Shown: one piece after another, positions 1-12,700 of the stretch
How positions within the stretch are numbered: position 1 is the first letter of the stretch
Layout: every line of letters begins with the position of its first letter
From: Cryptomeria japonica
Taxonomy: Eukaryota > Streptophyta > Pinopsida > Cupressales > Cupressaceae
Reading direction: 5' to 3'
DNA: 64,000 nt
Assembly (NCBI RefSeq): GCF_030272615.1
Contig: NC_081413.1
Location: forward strand, 336,142,302-336,206,301
Translations under genes and position numbers: made by a program
Notes under the pieces: model-generated
What the model was told of the DNA's origin: nothing
The model's database searches: none
The model's input: only the letters and a program-made list of their open reading frames with translations

Positions 1-16
1 GTGCTTGCATGGCACC

Positions 17-170
17 AATCTTTCTAAGTTTTTTTGGGTTTGTTCTCTTTGGTCCTTAGAGAAAACTACTATTTATAATTTTATAGTAAGTGGTTATATG
101 ACACTAAGCTTTCTAGGATTTTTTGGGTTTGTTCTCTTTGGTCCTCAAAGCACACTGCTATTTATAGTAT
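17..170. repeat. Tandem duplication, about 89-bp period
   Basis: A unit containing 'TTTGGGTTTGTTCTCTTT' occurs at about 17-78 and again at about 106-169, with a few mismatches. The second copy ends in 'CTATTTATAG'. It is probably part of a decayed LTR or other non-coding repeat. No coding potential is visible. Confidence 0.6.
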
Positions 171-179
171 GAGCTCATC

Positions 180-700
180 TCAACATCAGTTACAATCAAT
201 CAACTTCAGTTGATTCTACCATGTTTGACTCTTTGTTTTTGGCAGCTTGGCGAGTTTCCATAAGGTGATAGAAATTATTTAAGTATTTTCATGTAAGTGT
301 TTCAAAAGTGACTTTAAGTGTTGAAGATGTTTTAAAAGTAAAATGAATCACTTTCTAGAGTTATACGGTTTATTGAATTAATAAAGTGATTTCATAATGG
401 AGTTTCTAGAATGTTCTTAAAAAAACCTATATATAAGGAGTTTGAGAGCTCATTAGTATGTTGAAAATTATCATTTCTCTATATTAAAAATCTTGCGGTT
501 ATAGAGATTGGACTTGGTTCATCTCGACCTCCTTGAGGACGAAAACCCTTTTGGAGAAGATTTATCTAATGTTATGGCGGAATCATTTAGGTTTCACAGC
601 TGCACACCAAAGTTTGAGGTATTTGGGATTTTTTGTGAAAATTTATTCTAAAACAAATTTCAGTGTTAATTGATTTTGAAGAGTGCTAGAAAAGCTAAGT
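180..700 (+). other. LTR-like promoter remnant
   Basis: A TATA-like 'TATATATAAGG' lies at 428-438, followed about 100 bp later by 'GAGGACGAAAACCC' (535-548). The same GGAYGAAAACCC motif recurs three times at 3017-3110, downstream of another TATA-like box. This arrangement (AT-rich upstream part, TATA box, conserved downstream segment) resembles plant LTR promoters. No LTR ends or target duplications are visible, so this is an inference from layout only. Confidence 0.3.
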
Positions 701-2723
701 TTGGATGCCAAGATTTAGTATTGTTTGCTGGTCATTTGGGAAGTCTAGGGTTTATTTTGTTAGCAGTGTGAGCTTATGGCTAATTAATATTTGATTTGGA
801 GGTCAACTTGAATACTTTCTATGGGGTGAGATTATACAGAGGCGTGGGTTTATTAGCTGGTCCCCATCACCTCTTTGTTTTACATTGAAGAGAATTTGTT
901 TAACTTAAATCCTGTGGGCATTTGGCTTTCTTCCTTTGAGTAAGTGTGTGGAGCCCTTGTTGGGCGATTAAATAAAATTATTGAGTTTATTGCTGGGTGC
1001 AATTTCTTTGGATGTGGATAAATGCGCATGCTTGGGAGTGTTTAGCAAGTGTTAGGCAATCTCTTGAAAACATTTCTCTTGGTCTGTGTAAGTTTCATGG
1101 TCGCTCCATTGTGCTGTGTTTTCAGTCGAACATCTCAAAGCTGGTCGCTCCATTGTGCTGTGTATCTTTTTCCCCTGATTCATGGGCCTGCAAAATAGAG
1201 GATACAAATTTCAAGGGCAGACATGGGAAGGCTTTCCTGTAGCAGTGAGTGAACATTGCCTTGATCAGTCATTGAAGATTATGCAAATTTTCTGAATTCC
1301 TCACATTTCCACGCTTATGTTTGAAGATTGTTGGAGACTGTGAATGGCATCATATTCCAGCTTTTTCTGTAATTAATAACAGATTAGTATAAGCATTGCA
1401 GGGTTGCTGTTGTGATTCTCTGAATGCTGCAATGATGTTTTCAGTTTGGTGTATGCCATGAAAGGTCAGATTTTTGGTAACACTGCTCTTGTAATCTTGC
1501 TCAGTTTTTGCATTTAAGAAATAACAATATCTATTTCGGTTTGTGCATATATGTCTATGTATGCATTATGTGTCTTATTTAATATGGAAAGGAAATCTAC
1601 AAAAAACAAATAGCAACACCATTGCCAAACTGCAATCTCACATAATCACCATCAAGTAAACTGTATGACAAAATTACAAAGTGGAAAAAAAGTCAGAAAA
1701 ATTGGGCATAAACCATAGGGAATCCTTCAAGAATAAGTGGCTCCAGTACAAAACTAGAACAATGTGACTGCAGTACAACTGATAGGGCTTAGAAAGTAAG
1801 AGGCCTTGGGCTAAACCTTGTCCCTCTAGTGTTAACAATTATTTTCCAAGGTGGATTTTTTGTAAAAGCTTTTCTGTAGCTCTCCACACTTCATCTTTTG
1901 CAAATAACATGTTCCACCAAATTGCATGCTTCTCAGAGCTTCCAAATGTTCAAAAAGAGGACTGCTAAAGCCCCAATAAAATAAAAATAAGAAGGAAAAG
2001 GAAGATGTATAAAGCAACATCATGTGGCCGGTTCTTGGCCATCCACGCACACATGAAGAAAGCATCATAAGTCACTTGGCTAAAAATTTAGAAATGCCCC
2101 AAGAGAAAAACTAAAAAGAATCCGTTTTCATTTCTTATGCATGGGCATTGATGCAAGATAAATGGTAGATCTCTAATGAATATGGGATTCAATCCTTGTT
2201 CCTCCAGTAGGAACAATTCCACAATAGTATAGATGGCTTCTTTCAAGCATCTAACCATTTTAGTAACTCACTACACTTATTTTTCCAAAACCGAGTACTG
2301 TAAAATTCCATGCATTTTAAATCTTTCAAATATTCAAAAATACAAATAATGAATCAAATGTTAGAATTTTTGTAATCTAATTTTTTTTCAGATTGGGAGA
2401 CATGTTTCCAAACTCTTTCAGCTCTTATTCTACACATGTTGGACATATAATGCAAATTCTACAAATATTATGACTTTGACATGCTGATGCCATTTCCCGT
2501 GCACATCCATACTGCAGGTTTCTATAGCTTTGGAGACAAAATTTCCAAATGGGAAGGACATGTACTTAGATTCAGCACTTTTTCTTTACGTAACATGATG
2601 AGTTATCTTTTGACAGCTTATAATGCGATGTTATGTTCAGATTCTAAGTAGATAAGGCCATATGTATATGATTTTGGAGAATTACTCCCTTAGTGTCATA
2701 TTGATGACAACTTTACCACAGCT
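701..2723. other. Non-coding stretch without recognised genes
   Basis: Short open frames here look random. A 22-bp direct repeat ('GGTCGCTCCATTGTGCTGTG') occurs at about 1099 and again at about 1142, a 43-bp period. Two loosely similar minus-oriented patches occur near 1810-1850 and 2195-2225 ('CCTTGTYCCTCYAGT'). Nothing else is interpretable. Confidence 0.4.
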
Positions 2724-3260
2724 ATCATGTCCCCTTTTTAGATTAAAATGATTATAATATATTAAAAGTTGGGTCTGGTCACTTTTACTTTTGGGGCAAT
2801 TAAAATAATATTATTTTAATAAATTTAAAAAAAGAGTGTTTTTTAAATATTTAGATATAAAAAATACTTTCAATACTTGGAGGGAAAATAAATAAATAAA
2901 TGAAATGCTCGAAAAATGGCAACTATAAAGGAGCACTTTTCCTCACTTCATTATCATTCAAGTTATCCTCTGCATACAATTTTCAGTTTGGGCAGTTTGT
3001 TCAGTCTAGGGCATCCAAGGATGAAAAGTTGAAAACCCTTGGTTTGTTTGGGGTTTGAGAGGATGAAAACCCTCTTGGATTCCACATTTGGGACCAAGGA
3101 CGAAAACCCTTGCTTCCAATATTGGGTGATTCAATCCATAAATCACAGCTACACTAGTTTGAGGAGGATTTGGAGATTTTCTAAATCTGTTATAATGTCA
3201 CTACGGTGTTTTATGCAAGTAAATATTATCATCTCATTGCCAAAGCATAATTGAGGATTT
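2724..3260 (+). other. Decayed Gypsy-type LTR fragment
   Basis: 'ATGTCCCCTTTTTAG' at 2727-2741 matches the start of the 3' LTR at 17304 ('TGTAATGTCCCCTTTTTAG'). An AT-rich stretch and a TATA-like 'AACTATAAAG' (2921-2930) follow. Three variants of GGAYGAAAACCCTY lie at 3017-3110. This is the order expected of an LTR promoter and leader. The right end and any TSD could not be located. Confidence 0.4.
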
Positions 3261-4980
3261 ATGTATTGATTTTAGATTTTTGGTGAATTTTTAAGTATTG
3301 TATGGAGCTGGATTTGAATTGTTTCAGTCAACTCTAGCTGAACACCACCTTAGGAGAGAGAAATTTAATCATCTGGGTATTAGATCAGTCGCACCAGCTG
3401 CTGGTTACATTATTTCAGTCATCCAGCATAAGCAACCAGCCTTTTGAGTGAAGGGCCTTCATTTCTAGGAGGATACCAATCAGATCTGATTAATTTGCTG
3501 ATCATCTTCCTTGATTGCTGGACTTTAATCATTGGCAATGCCAAGGATTTGAACTACAGTAACCTGGTTATAGCAGATTACACATATTTATTGTGCACAG
3601 ATTGCTTCATCAAGGGTGCCGATTGGTGATAGGTGGTGTGAATCATAGGGTAAACAGTTTAGAAGACAACAATCACTCCCATCACAACTCAATATTCAAC
3701 ACTACCAACACCTCATAGCCCTTATAATCTGAGTTGGGACAGCCAGCATAAAAAATATCCATCTAGGTGGTTGCAGCATATAGTCCAGTCAATTGTTTGC
3801 AGATCTGTGAAGCATTGACAGTCACTTATTTGCAAATCTGTGGAGTTTGTAAGTTGCTGGTTAACATTCCAGTTGCAGATCTATTAATAAAAATTCCTTT
3901 TATCTACGTACATTTGGAGCTGTATGTTTGTCATGAAACAATCAAATATTTGTAATACTTTCAGTTGATAAACTTCTCACAAAATCAATAGATCTAAGAT
4001 TATAAATAATGATTTTCTCTGAATATTGGTGATTGATGTAAGCATACTATAGCTGTTCACATCTCTCGGATTTGCAAATTTGCAAATTTCATGTGATGGG
4101 TTTATGCCAGCAATCAGTTTGTGTGGAGTAGATAGCAGATTGGCTTTGGTTTCTTTGTTTGTTCATAACCAGAAAACACAAATAAATCAAACCCTTGTTT
4201 GGAGACATTATAATAGGTGTACTGCTATGATTGATTGATGGACATGATGAGGGACACCTCTAACTATAGCATGAGTTCACATGCCAATTCCCAAAAATAC
4301 ATATCATATTCTGGAAAAGACTGAAATTGATTCCTCCATTATTCAACAAAACCCTTAAGGTGTGCAGATATTTACCAACCTTAATTACTTAATTAAGTAT
4401 AACAGAATGATATTCTAAATTATATCATTCAAACCTCAAATTTCAATCTACAGAAAGTTGTAGTCCATGTCAGATATTTTCCAAAAGGACTCTTCAGAAG
4501 CATACAATTTCTTCAATACGGTTTTGTGAGGATGAAAACACGGAAAAATTCTATCAGAAATATAATCTTAAATCTTAAGTCTACAACTTATTTGTGGAGA
4601 ACCTGAGTCCAGCAGTCTAACCATTCCTAGATCAAATTTTATCAATTTGGGGCCAAAATACTCCCTGCAGTAACAACATGGAGCCAACTATAAGAGAACT
4701 CAAAGCAGACTCAGCTATACATTTATTCAAAAAGGTCATAAGAAAATATATAATAGAATTTTACAGTGTTTTCATCCTTGTGAAAACTGCAGGCTTACAA
4801 CAGCATAATCCTTCTACATTTATATGGTGACACCTTGTCATTGCTTAATGTCTCCATAAATGACACACTTTTCCAATCTGATGATATTTATAATTATGAT
4901 GATTATGATGTAGAGCATGAGGACTTGCATGCAACTTCATCAAATTTGGCAAGTTGTGATGCAGTTTGTGATGCATTTTT
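3261..4980. other. Non-coding stretch, no recognised gene
   Basis: No protein-like frame of convincing quality was found. A short repeat 'TTTGCARATCTGTG' occurs near 3796 and 3830, and an acidic Asp/Tyr-rich reading is just visible near 4880-4970, leading into the repeated pseudo-coding region that follows. It may be the body of the same old LTR element as 2724-3260. Confidence 0.35.
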
Positions 4981-4986
4981 TGACAC

Positions 4987-5705
4987 TTGATTCTGTCCAG
5001 GATCTTCCACTCATCAGAGAGCCACCTCTTTGGAACTCTAAATTATGTGATACTGGTCATTCCTTCTGTAGAATCTCATCTTGATGACTGTCCTTATCTC
5101 TTGGAGGACATTGTCTTTCTGTTTAATGTGAATTCGCATCTAGATATTATTGGGACTTTTTCATTGCCTCTTTAGGATTCCTATCTATCTGACTTTAATC
5201 ATCCTTTTATTGAGAATTGTATTGATGATTGCCCTCATTTCTTGGAGGATAATGTTTTTCTATTTGATTTGTGTGCTCCCAAATGGATATTTTTGGAACT
5301 TCTGCATCAACTCTTTCACTTAGTGATCCACCTTATCTTGTGGATCCTTTTTCAATAGATTTAATGAGGATACCTATTCTCAACTCTCCTCTTTCACATT
5401 GTGATCAACCTTGTATTGTAAATCCTCATTCTATGAATGTAATGAGGGTATCTATTATCAACCCTCTTTCACTTTGTAATCCACTCCATCTTTTGGATCC
5501 TCCTATGGATACAATGTGGATACCTGTTGTAGACCTTCCTATTGTGATGAGCATTCCACTCTTGGATCATTCATCTTCATTTTTAGGTTCCTCTTTAATG
5601 GCAACCTTTCCAACCTTATGTTTTAGATGTTTTCACCATAATAATCAAAGTAAAGTGAACCGATTCCAAACGCTTTGTGTTACTTCCTTCATATCCAAAG
5701 GGTAG
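4987..5705 (+). pseudogene. Modular repeated pseudo-coding region
   Basis: The product is not recognised. Two diverged copies of a module reading 'DDCPYLLEDIVFLF' and 'DDCPHFLEDNVFLF' lie about 142 bp apart (near 5084 and 5226). Three consecutive 25-28 residue modules then run from about 5310 to 5540, each of the form LS-x-D/N-P/Q-P...I/V-x-P-x-S/M...M-R/W-I/V-P/S-I/V. The last 144 codons (5271-5705) are open. Upstream modules are separated by a stop near 5173 and a one-base frame change near 5265. The protein-level repetition and lack of an obvious start suggest a remnant of a retroelement-associated or fast-evolving repetitive ORF. About 180 bp beyond it a purine-rich 'GGAGGCAGGGGGAA' (about 5904-5917) could be an old polypurine tract. 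Confidence 0.4.
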
Positions 5706-7049
5706 GAATGTTGTTTGATGCAAGTGAACATCATTAAATGTCAAACTCTCGCTCATCTTAATCAGCTTATACCTATTTGGTGCATTAATCTACCTTTCCA
5801 AACTTTTAGAGAAGCAATACTGCACTCTTTTCAAACATCCCCATTGAACCCTTGATAAATTGTTCTTCAAGCAATTTAACAGGTCATGGAAGTCGTCCTC
5901 AGGAGGCAGGGGGAATATTCTACATCTTCCTTCCTTCTCCACTGAGTTTTATTGTACATGGGTACCCAATCAAGCCTAGTTGTCAGGACCCATTTCAAAG
6001 GTTTTAATTCTCTTCTATGTAACACTCTATAAGTTAAACTAAAGGGAGGATATTAGTTCAGTCATGGACACATTATATTGCTTAAGCTTTCTTAGGTAGT
6101 GGGCTTTATCATAGGTTATACACAATTTATTTTCCTATTTTAAAAGATTAAAAAAAGAAGCCAATATAAATAGGAGCGTTTTTAGAATAAGTTTTAAAAA
6201 TATATAAATTAGAGTCGCATGAGAAATGGAATACTGGAATAAAAGAGATAAAGTCTATGAGAAGAGCTTATCAGTGTAAAATCTAATATTCTCTTTTAGA
6301 TTCATAGCATTTGATTTGTATTTATAGTGATTCTTGCATAACACATAATCTTGCACTTCTCACATGGAATGAGAACCTGCATGCCTTTTCTAATAGTTTA
6401 CTAATGCGAGATCAAGGCCAGCTCTAGGATCAACTCTATGCTTTACCTAAAGCAAGTTCCATGCGCTTGCTCTCAAGTAGCATCTTCTTGGCTGGTAAAA
6501 GAAGGAAAATAACTTAAGTAGAAATTTGTTTGGAGGGATCAAGATGCTAGATTTGTCCTGGAAAATGTGTTCAAGGATATCCCTATACCACAGAAAGATA
6601 TCATGATTGTCCAAATGATTTGATTACAAATAAGTCATTTGTGTGACCTAATGTTCTAGTGATGTTTACTTGGTGTGGCGATATTCACATTAAGATAATA
6701 AATCATCAATGATTTCATTGCTTCACTAACATGGTACGATTGTCTTTTGGAAGAATGGCATTGTGCTAGGAATGACTTATGTGTTTACCTTCTTCAGAAT
6801 GGCATCCTCCATATGGAGTAGAAACTACCCTTTTCAGATTTCTGTCTTCCTCATATCAAATATTTATTACCCTTATATAATCAGCTATTTTAATTTATCT
6901 TATTTCATTTACCCATACTGAGTCTGATTGCATTGAATGCTAAAATCAACACATGTTAATTTCAGATTAAGCAAACTGCTGAAAACTAACAGAATCTTTG
7001 GAAAGTAATATTCATAATGACTTATTAGAACATTTGAACAGACACTCAC
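5706..7049. other. Intergenic or intronic stretch
   Basis: No reading frame with recognisable protein content. If the minus-strand gene at 7050-8656 continues to further exons, this is part of its third intron. I could not find a further Ser-rich exon here. A second purine-rich motif 'AAAGGGAGGATAT' lies near 6041-6053. Confidence 0.35.
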
Positions 7050-8656
7050 CCTCGAGCTCTTCAAAGCATTAGCTGCATGAACCACAGAAGAAACTCCTTG
7101 AGAAAAACCTGCAGTTCGATCCTTCGTTTCCATTGAAGGAAAGAGAGGAGTCTCGGGTGGTGTTAGTAGCCTGTTGGGAAACAAGGGTAAAAAATCAGAC
7201 TCAAATAAAAGCCTGCTTCAAGCCAATAAACAAATTAAATTGCAAACGGTGACAACAGACAGGAACTGCAAGAAAATAAAATTGATTACTTAAGAAACAA
7301 TAATTAGGATTCTTATGGTCCCTCTAGCTAAGAAGAAGGGTCCAGTTAGCCCATGTCTATACTTCTCTAATCTGACAAGCTACAGCTAAATTCAGAAAGG
7401 GTGGAAAATTCTTGCATGATTGAAAAAGATGTTCTTTGCCGTATACTGTTTTACTCCTAGAACAAAATTAGGAATCGATGATTTAAGATTTCTAGAGGTA
7501 AACATAATGCAATTCATCTGGGGATATTTTTTTAAGGATTTTGCTTCCAAAGTTTCGAGTCTTCTTGCAGAGGGATCTTGAAGGAGACTCAAAATGTTGG
7601 ACGAAAAAATCTTTAAAGTATTAGGAATTGTCTGAATTTGTTGAACTTCAAAAACAGATTTTTAATCAGTCAAGATAAAGCAGTTAAACGAATTGCCTAT
7701 TGAGAATTCTAATCAATAGTTTATCGTAATAAATATTAAGCTAAAAGAAGAAGATAATTTGTCCAAAAACCATGTAATTGTGACTAAAAGGTTACAATAC
7801 GGGCCAAAAAATGTTGTTTGCATAGAATTAGGTCTCTTGTTGCTTCTTAAAGATTCGTATATGTCTGCTAGCGCCCAATGGCCGTTAGGTTGGGAAAGTA
7901 CATGTAGGGAACAGTCCTTTGCTAAGCTCAGAAAAGCAAGGTTTTCATTGGAAAAAAAATTTAAACTCAATTGCTTGTATAATGATTTATAGGATTCAAA
8001 GCATTTTTTCACTCAATTTTCATCAACCCATAATTCATGAGTATGACTCGCAAGTAATCACCTCTCAAAACCGTGAGATTGACTCAAAAATATCTATTAT
8101 CACATAATAAATACACTGTAAAATGCCATCTATATGAAATCATTGATTATATAAGCAGTTTTTTCAAAGGAAAAAAGAAAATGGCTTATTATTAAATGAA
8201 GCGACTGAATTTGTGTATGGAAATTAAGACTCCTTTCATTCATTGTTGCAATTATGAATCTCAGCTCCACGCACAAGCAATGAACAATTAAATGCTCCTT
8301 CAGTCTGATAGCTGAAGTTAAATTGATGTTTTCGGAATGATGTATAAGTTTCAATGATCCGATCGGATCCAACAATCTACTCTACTTACCATTCATAGTC
8401 ATTTTTGTCCCCATCTGCCCTCAAGAGATCTTCGCAACCTCTTCCACTCGGTACTTTGAGTTCGGGAAAGCCATTGCCATTGTCATTGCCTGCAATTACA
8501 GCATAATTAGCTAATATGAATGGAGCACAGGGAGATCTGGAGAGTGAGAATGGTACCCGAGTCCATGTCATTGAAGAGTGCGAGATGATCATCTTCCTCT
8601 TGTTTCCTACCCATGCCAATGCTGGAGAGGCTGCGCCCGCGCCTATGCGGATGCAT
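7050..8656 (-). CDS. 5' part of a host gene for a Ser/Pro-rich 'LLTPPxTPLFPS' protein
   Basis: Three minus-strand exons join in frame. Exon 1 is 8656-8557 (first in-frame ATG, 33 codons plus one base), ending before GTACCA. Intron 1 is 67 bp and ends TTGCAG. Exon 2 is 8489-8390, followed by a canonical GTAAGT. Exon 3 is 7170-7050, entered through CCCAACAG and left at GTGAGT. Codons are split consistently (Gly at junction 1, Trp at junction 2) and reading is open throughout. The protein has a basic start, then 'EEDDHLALFNDMDS', then 'DKNDYEWLLTPPETPLFPSM'. That last block is, from memory, the hallmark of the plant family containing Arabidopsis At2g40070 and At3g09000, whose Ser/Pro-rich members have no settled function. 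Family proteins run to several hundred residues, so the Ser-rich remainder should lie in exons at or beyond the left part of the window. I did not find them, so intactness is unknown. This is the clearest host gene in the window. Confidence 0.72.
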
Positions 8657-8857
8657 TTTCCTCCTCCTCCCTCTAAATTTTGATGCCACTCTCACTCTCT
8701 TTCATTTTATGGCCCCGCACAGCATTGCTAACAATACAAGCAAACACCGCCACCTACCGAATCATTTCTTTAATAATTTAGAGTTGCTGTAAATACGTCT
8801 TACGATGTGAGCTTGCCAAAACTGGACTCTCTACCTGCACGATTTTTTATTTATTTG

Positions 8858-8871
8858 TATTTTATATATTT
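8858..8871 (-). promoter_or_regulatory. Possible TATA box of the minus-strand host gene
   Basis: Read on the minus strand, 8870-8861 is 'AATATATAAA', about 205 bp upstream of the proposed ATG at 8656. A GA-rich leader ('AAAGAGAGTGAGAG') lies between them, a common feature of plant 5' UTRs. AT-rich DNA makes chance TATA boxes frequent, so this is tentative. Confidence 0.3.
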
Positions 8872-9465
8872 CCAATTAGTTAAACATTTGCATAAGACCA
8901 TGATGTTAAAACTTTGATCAAAATCTTTTGGCATTCCCTCAATGACAAATCACCAAACAAGCCCCCCACTCATATGACCTGCTCCCTAGTCCTCTCATAT
9001 TAAAAGGGAGTATAATATCAAAGTGTCAATAATCATGGTAAATATTGTTTACTATAAACCCCACTTATTGGTATGATTTCAAATGATGATATTTAGATAG
9101 ATGTTTATGTTAGTTTTTTATTGTTGATTTATTATCTTTTATTATGTGATGTAAAGTTAGATGTTTATGTTAGTTGTTTATAGTTTTTTTATATGATTTT
9201 ATGTTTATTATAGATAATTGTTATAAATTTGTATTAAATTAATTAGATTAATTTAAATTCTTTTATTATATTTTGATGTTAATTTTCTTTCAAGATTAAT
9301 TCTTATCATTTTAAATTAATGATGATTAAGATATTGAATGAAAATTTGATCATATTTATCATTAAAAGATTAAGGGCTAATAAAAGTAAAAGTAACAAAA
9401 TTGATTTAAATTGCATTCTAATAGGTGAGTAAAATAAGAATTGAGAGTACCCTTAAAAAATTATA
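8872..9465. other. AT-rich spacer
   Basis: Very AT-rich, no coding frame. 'AGATGTTTATGTTAGTT' appears twice (near 9097 and 9159), indicating a small tandem duplication of about 62 bp. Confidence 0.4.
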
Positions 9466-9790
9466 AAATTGAATTTTGTTGGTAGACTTGCACGTGATCC
9501 GAGTAATACATATGCAAAGACTTGTTTTAAAGGAGTAAAGATGGTAATTTTGTTTAGGGAGGTTCACACCTTTTGGATGTTAGAACTAATGATGAATTAC
9601 ATTGAAGGTATGATAGCAAGAATGGCTATAGCGGCTTCTAGAGGAGTGCAAAATTTAATTGTTGAAAGAGACTCATTGTTGGTCATCAATATGATTTTGA
9701 AGAGCTCCTATCCAACTCAAAAGCTTAGGTGATATGTCGATGGAACTCTTACGCTAATATCTACACTATGAAATCAAGTGTTAGCATTGT
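9466..9790 (+). pseudogene. RNase H-like domain fragment (RVT_3 type)
   Basis: The frame from 9469 opens with 'MNFVGRLARDPSN', which fits the decayed form of the 'LNFDGASRGNPG' start of plant RNase H-like domains. About 45 codons later it reads 'GVQNLIVERDSLLVIN', the characteristic 'G-x-x-x-L-x-V-E-x-D-S-x-x-x-I/V' strand and catalytic Asp region. The frame stops at 9730 (TGA) just after 'YPTQKLR'. A continuing 'YVDGTLTLISTL' reading shows the family pattern beyond the stop. The first catalytic Asp is Val here. It is probably the tail of a LINE-type or other retroelement polyprotein, or a retro-copied host RNase H-like gene, and is certainly non-functional. Confidence 0.55.
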
Positions 9791-12700
9791 TTATAGATGA
9801 TGAATACTACTATTGGTTTCCTTGTTAACTATGGAGTGGATCAAGGTCCCATAATTGCTTTATATAGCCACATCTCAGGGATAGACTTGTTTCTTATTTG
9901 TAAGCATCTATAATGTGTTTTAAGACCTAATGCTAGATCCTTTATTATTGATGGGGAGAAATTATTTTACATGGAGTACTAGGCATTGGCTGAAGGTATT
10001 AGTGTTGCAATGTAAAAAAAAAGAGTTTTTCATTAATAAAAAATGTGTGAAGTTTTTACTTCGGGTCAAGGCTAATATAGAATGTTTTGTATTTGTGATG
10101 GTGGTTTTTGGCTAGGCGGTAAAGTAACTTGTTTAATATTTGGTGTGTCTATAATCTCTATAAGCTAGGTGGCATTATGACCTATAAAGACTTTTCTCTA
10201 TAAGGGAGGGATTATTTAAGAAGGGTACATTCTTTTATATAATAGGCTCACATCCTTTTTTAAATATTAGTCACATATGGATTTAGGGTTTGTTAAAGTT
10301 TTTCTTTGGAAGGTTGAGTTAGGTTGCAAGTACTGTCGAGTTCCAAAGCTACAATCTAACGAGATTCATCTTCAAACTTGGTCAATGCATCCTAGATGTC
10401 ACCCAAAAGATCTGGCTTCTTCAACTACCACTTTCAAACTACTTTGAAGCTAGGATAATGTTGCTCCCTATGGTGGAGTTGAAAGGTAACAAGATAAAAG
10501 TAGGAAATGAATTTGTGGAGCAAAGCCTCTAGGAATGCTAAAACTTCTTGATAATTGACTACAATTTCCTCATCTAAAGGTACAAGTTCTTAAGGCATAA
10601 TATTTAGACATGGGAAAAATGTGTTAGGCCTTATGGTCACCTATAGTAAAGGCCCTTTGGAGGTGTTGCCTACCATACAATTCCTATTTTCTATGGTAAG
10701 TTCATATAAAGAGCCAAGTGTAGAGTCAAATTGATTCATGACATTCACATCACTTCATTACAATTGTTTAGTAGGAGAAGGAGTAATGCTCTTTAATTTC
10801 CAAATAAGGTATTGGTGGAGGAAATAGCTAACTAAGAAGGTGTTGTAGCTTCTAGCATGGGGTAATGGAGTGTTTGTTGATCATGGAGGTTTATTTGTTT
10901 TACCTTTTATGACTATGGGTTCTTAGTTGTCTTTAGGTGATGGGATTATGATTTTGTAATTTTTTTATTGCTCATGGTCTTGCTTGTATCTTCATTCTTT
11001 GCCCCTTTTATTTTTTGTATCGTTGTCTATGTAGTTTATGCTTATTAGTGGGAGCATACTATATATTCCCAAAGAATTAATCTGAAGAGAAAATTGCTAG
11101 GTCCAACTTGTTGGATTAAATTAAGCCTACATGGTAAATAAGATATTTATTTAGATGTGCGAGATTTGAATTAAAAATATTTAGATGATTAAATTTGAGT
11201 TAAATGTGAATAGTAAAATTTTACTATAATCAATTTTGATTTCAATTACGTGTTATTTTAATCATAATATGAGATGTACAATAATGTGATTTAAATTTAT
11301 ATGAGTATGAATATGATGATCTTATAATTGTTGGTATTTTGATAATTCGTTATATGTGAATCAACCTATGTATATGAAAATACAAATTGTGTAATCTAAC
11401 ATTATTGTTATTTATGGATGAATTATATGATAAGGTTCAACTTGTTAAATAAGTGTTTCAATGGGAGGTGTAGGAGGTTTACTAGGAACCATTTACTATC
11501 CCACTCCACATCATAAAATAACGAGATTATAATTTTTTGATGGAAAAAAAATTTCTTGGTCTATTGTAACCAAGACCCATTTCATTAGCTTTATGATGTT
11601 TAATAGCTATGGTCTGTTGTATTTATTGATTTGATTTTTGTATGTTTGACATGGAGTATATTTTTAAAAGATTTAAGCTGATAAAATTCAAATTAGCAAT
11701 GTGACCATTTTTTAATATATATGTAAAAATTTTGTTTTTATTATTATGTTCATTTTTAATCTTTGTTTAGGACAAGTATTTTTAGGCTGGGTGCTTTTGG
11801 GAGTATTTTTTTAAGTATTATAAAAGTATATGAGTACTTTTTCCCTTGAAAAAAGTTGCATTTAGTTTTCTATAGGGAGATTGAATGAGAGTACTTAAAT
11901 TGAATCATTGTTATCCACATTAGGGGAGAGGAGCCAGTGCATGCTCACCCTAACTTCATGCTTCTCAAAATCATATGTGGACATTTAAAAAAAAAATCTA
12001 TTTTACACAACAACTTACTTGTCAAGTCCCCTACTCAAAAATAAAATTTCAAGTCCATATGGTCAAATATGATGCCACATTAGCATGCATTTTTGTGAAG
12101 GTGTCCAAAATGGTCCCAAATTGTCATAAGACCCATAGGTGTGCACTAAGTCATGTTTACTTGTGCGCTGATGTGACATCACTTCATTGGCTTTTTTTTT
12201 TAATTTTAGAGTTATTTTATTGAGGATAAGCATTGACATGACATTTTTAGGGAACCACTATTGGTATAAAATTATCTATGTACTATAACATGTATTGGTA
12301 CCCCTATTACCTATTGGTCCCTCTCCCCTAGTAGACAAGTGGAATACACTCCACTAATCCCTGCTTGTGTAAGGTGAGCCCATGTTAATCCACATGTAGA
12401 ACTATGGTGCTTAATTAATTATTGTAAGAGGTTTATGTGTTTGGGTTTGTGGGGTTGTCTTGTATCCTAGATGACATCGCACTCCCTTTTAAGCTTCTTC
12501 TCTTGGCTTAGGAAGAGGACTAGTCATTTTTTATTTTTCACTTAAACATTATGGGATTTTTAGAGAGCTTTAGAGTTAAAAAATAGTGAGTGAAAAAATT
12601 ACTTGAGTTTTGGAGGAGAAAGTGTTGAGAAGAGAAGAAAAAAAATTATTCTCACTATTCAAGCTTGGATTTGAAAATAGGATTTTAGAAAAATTATTTT

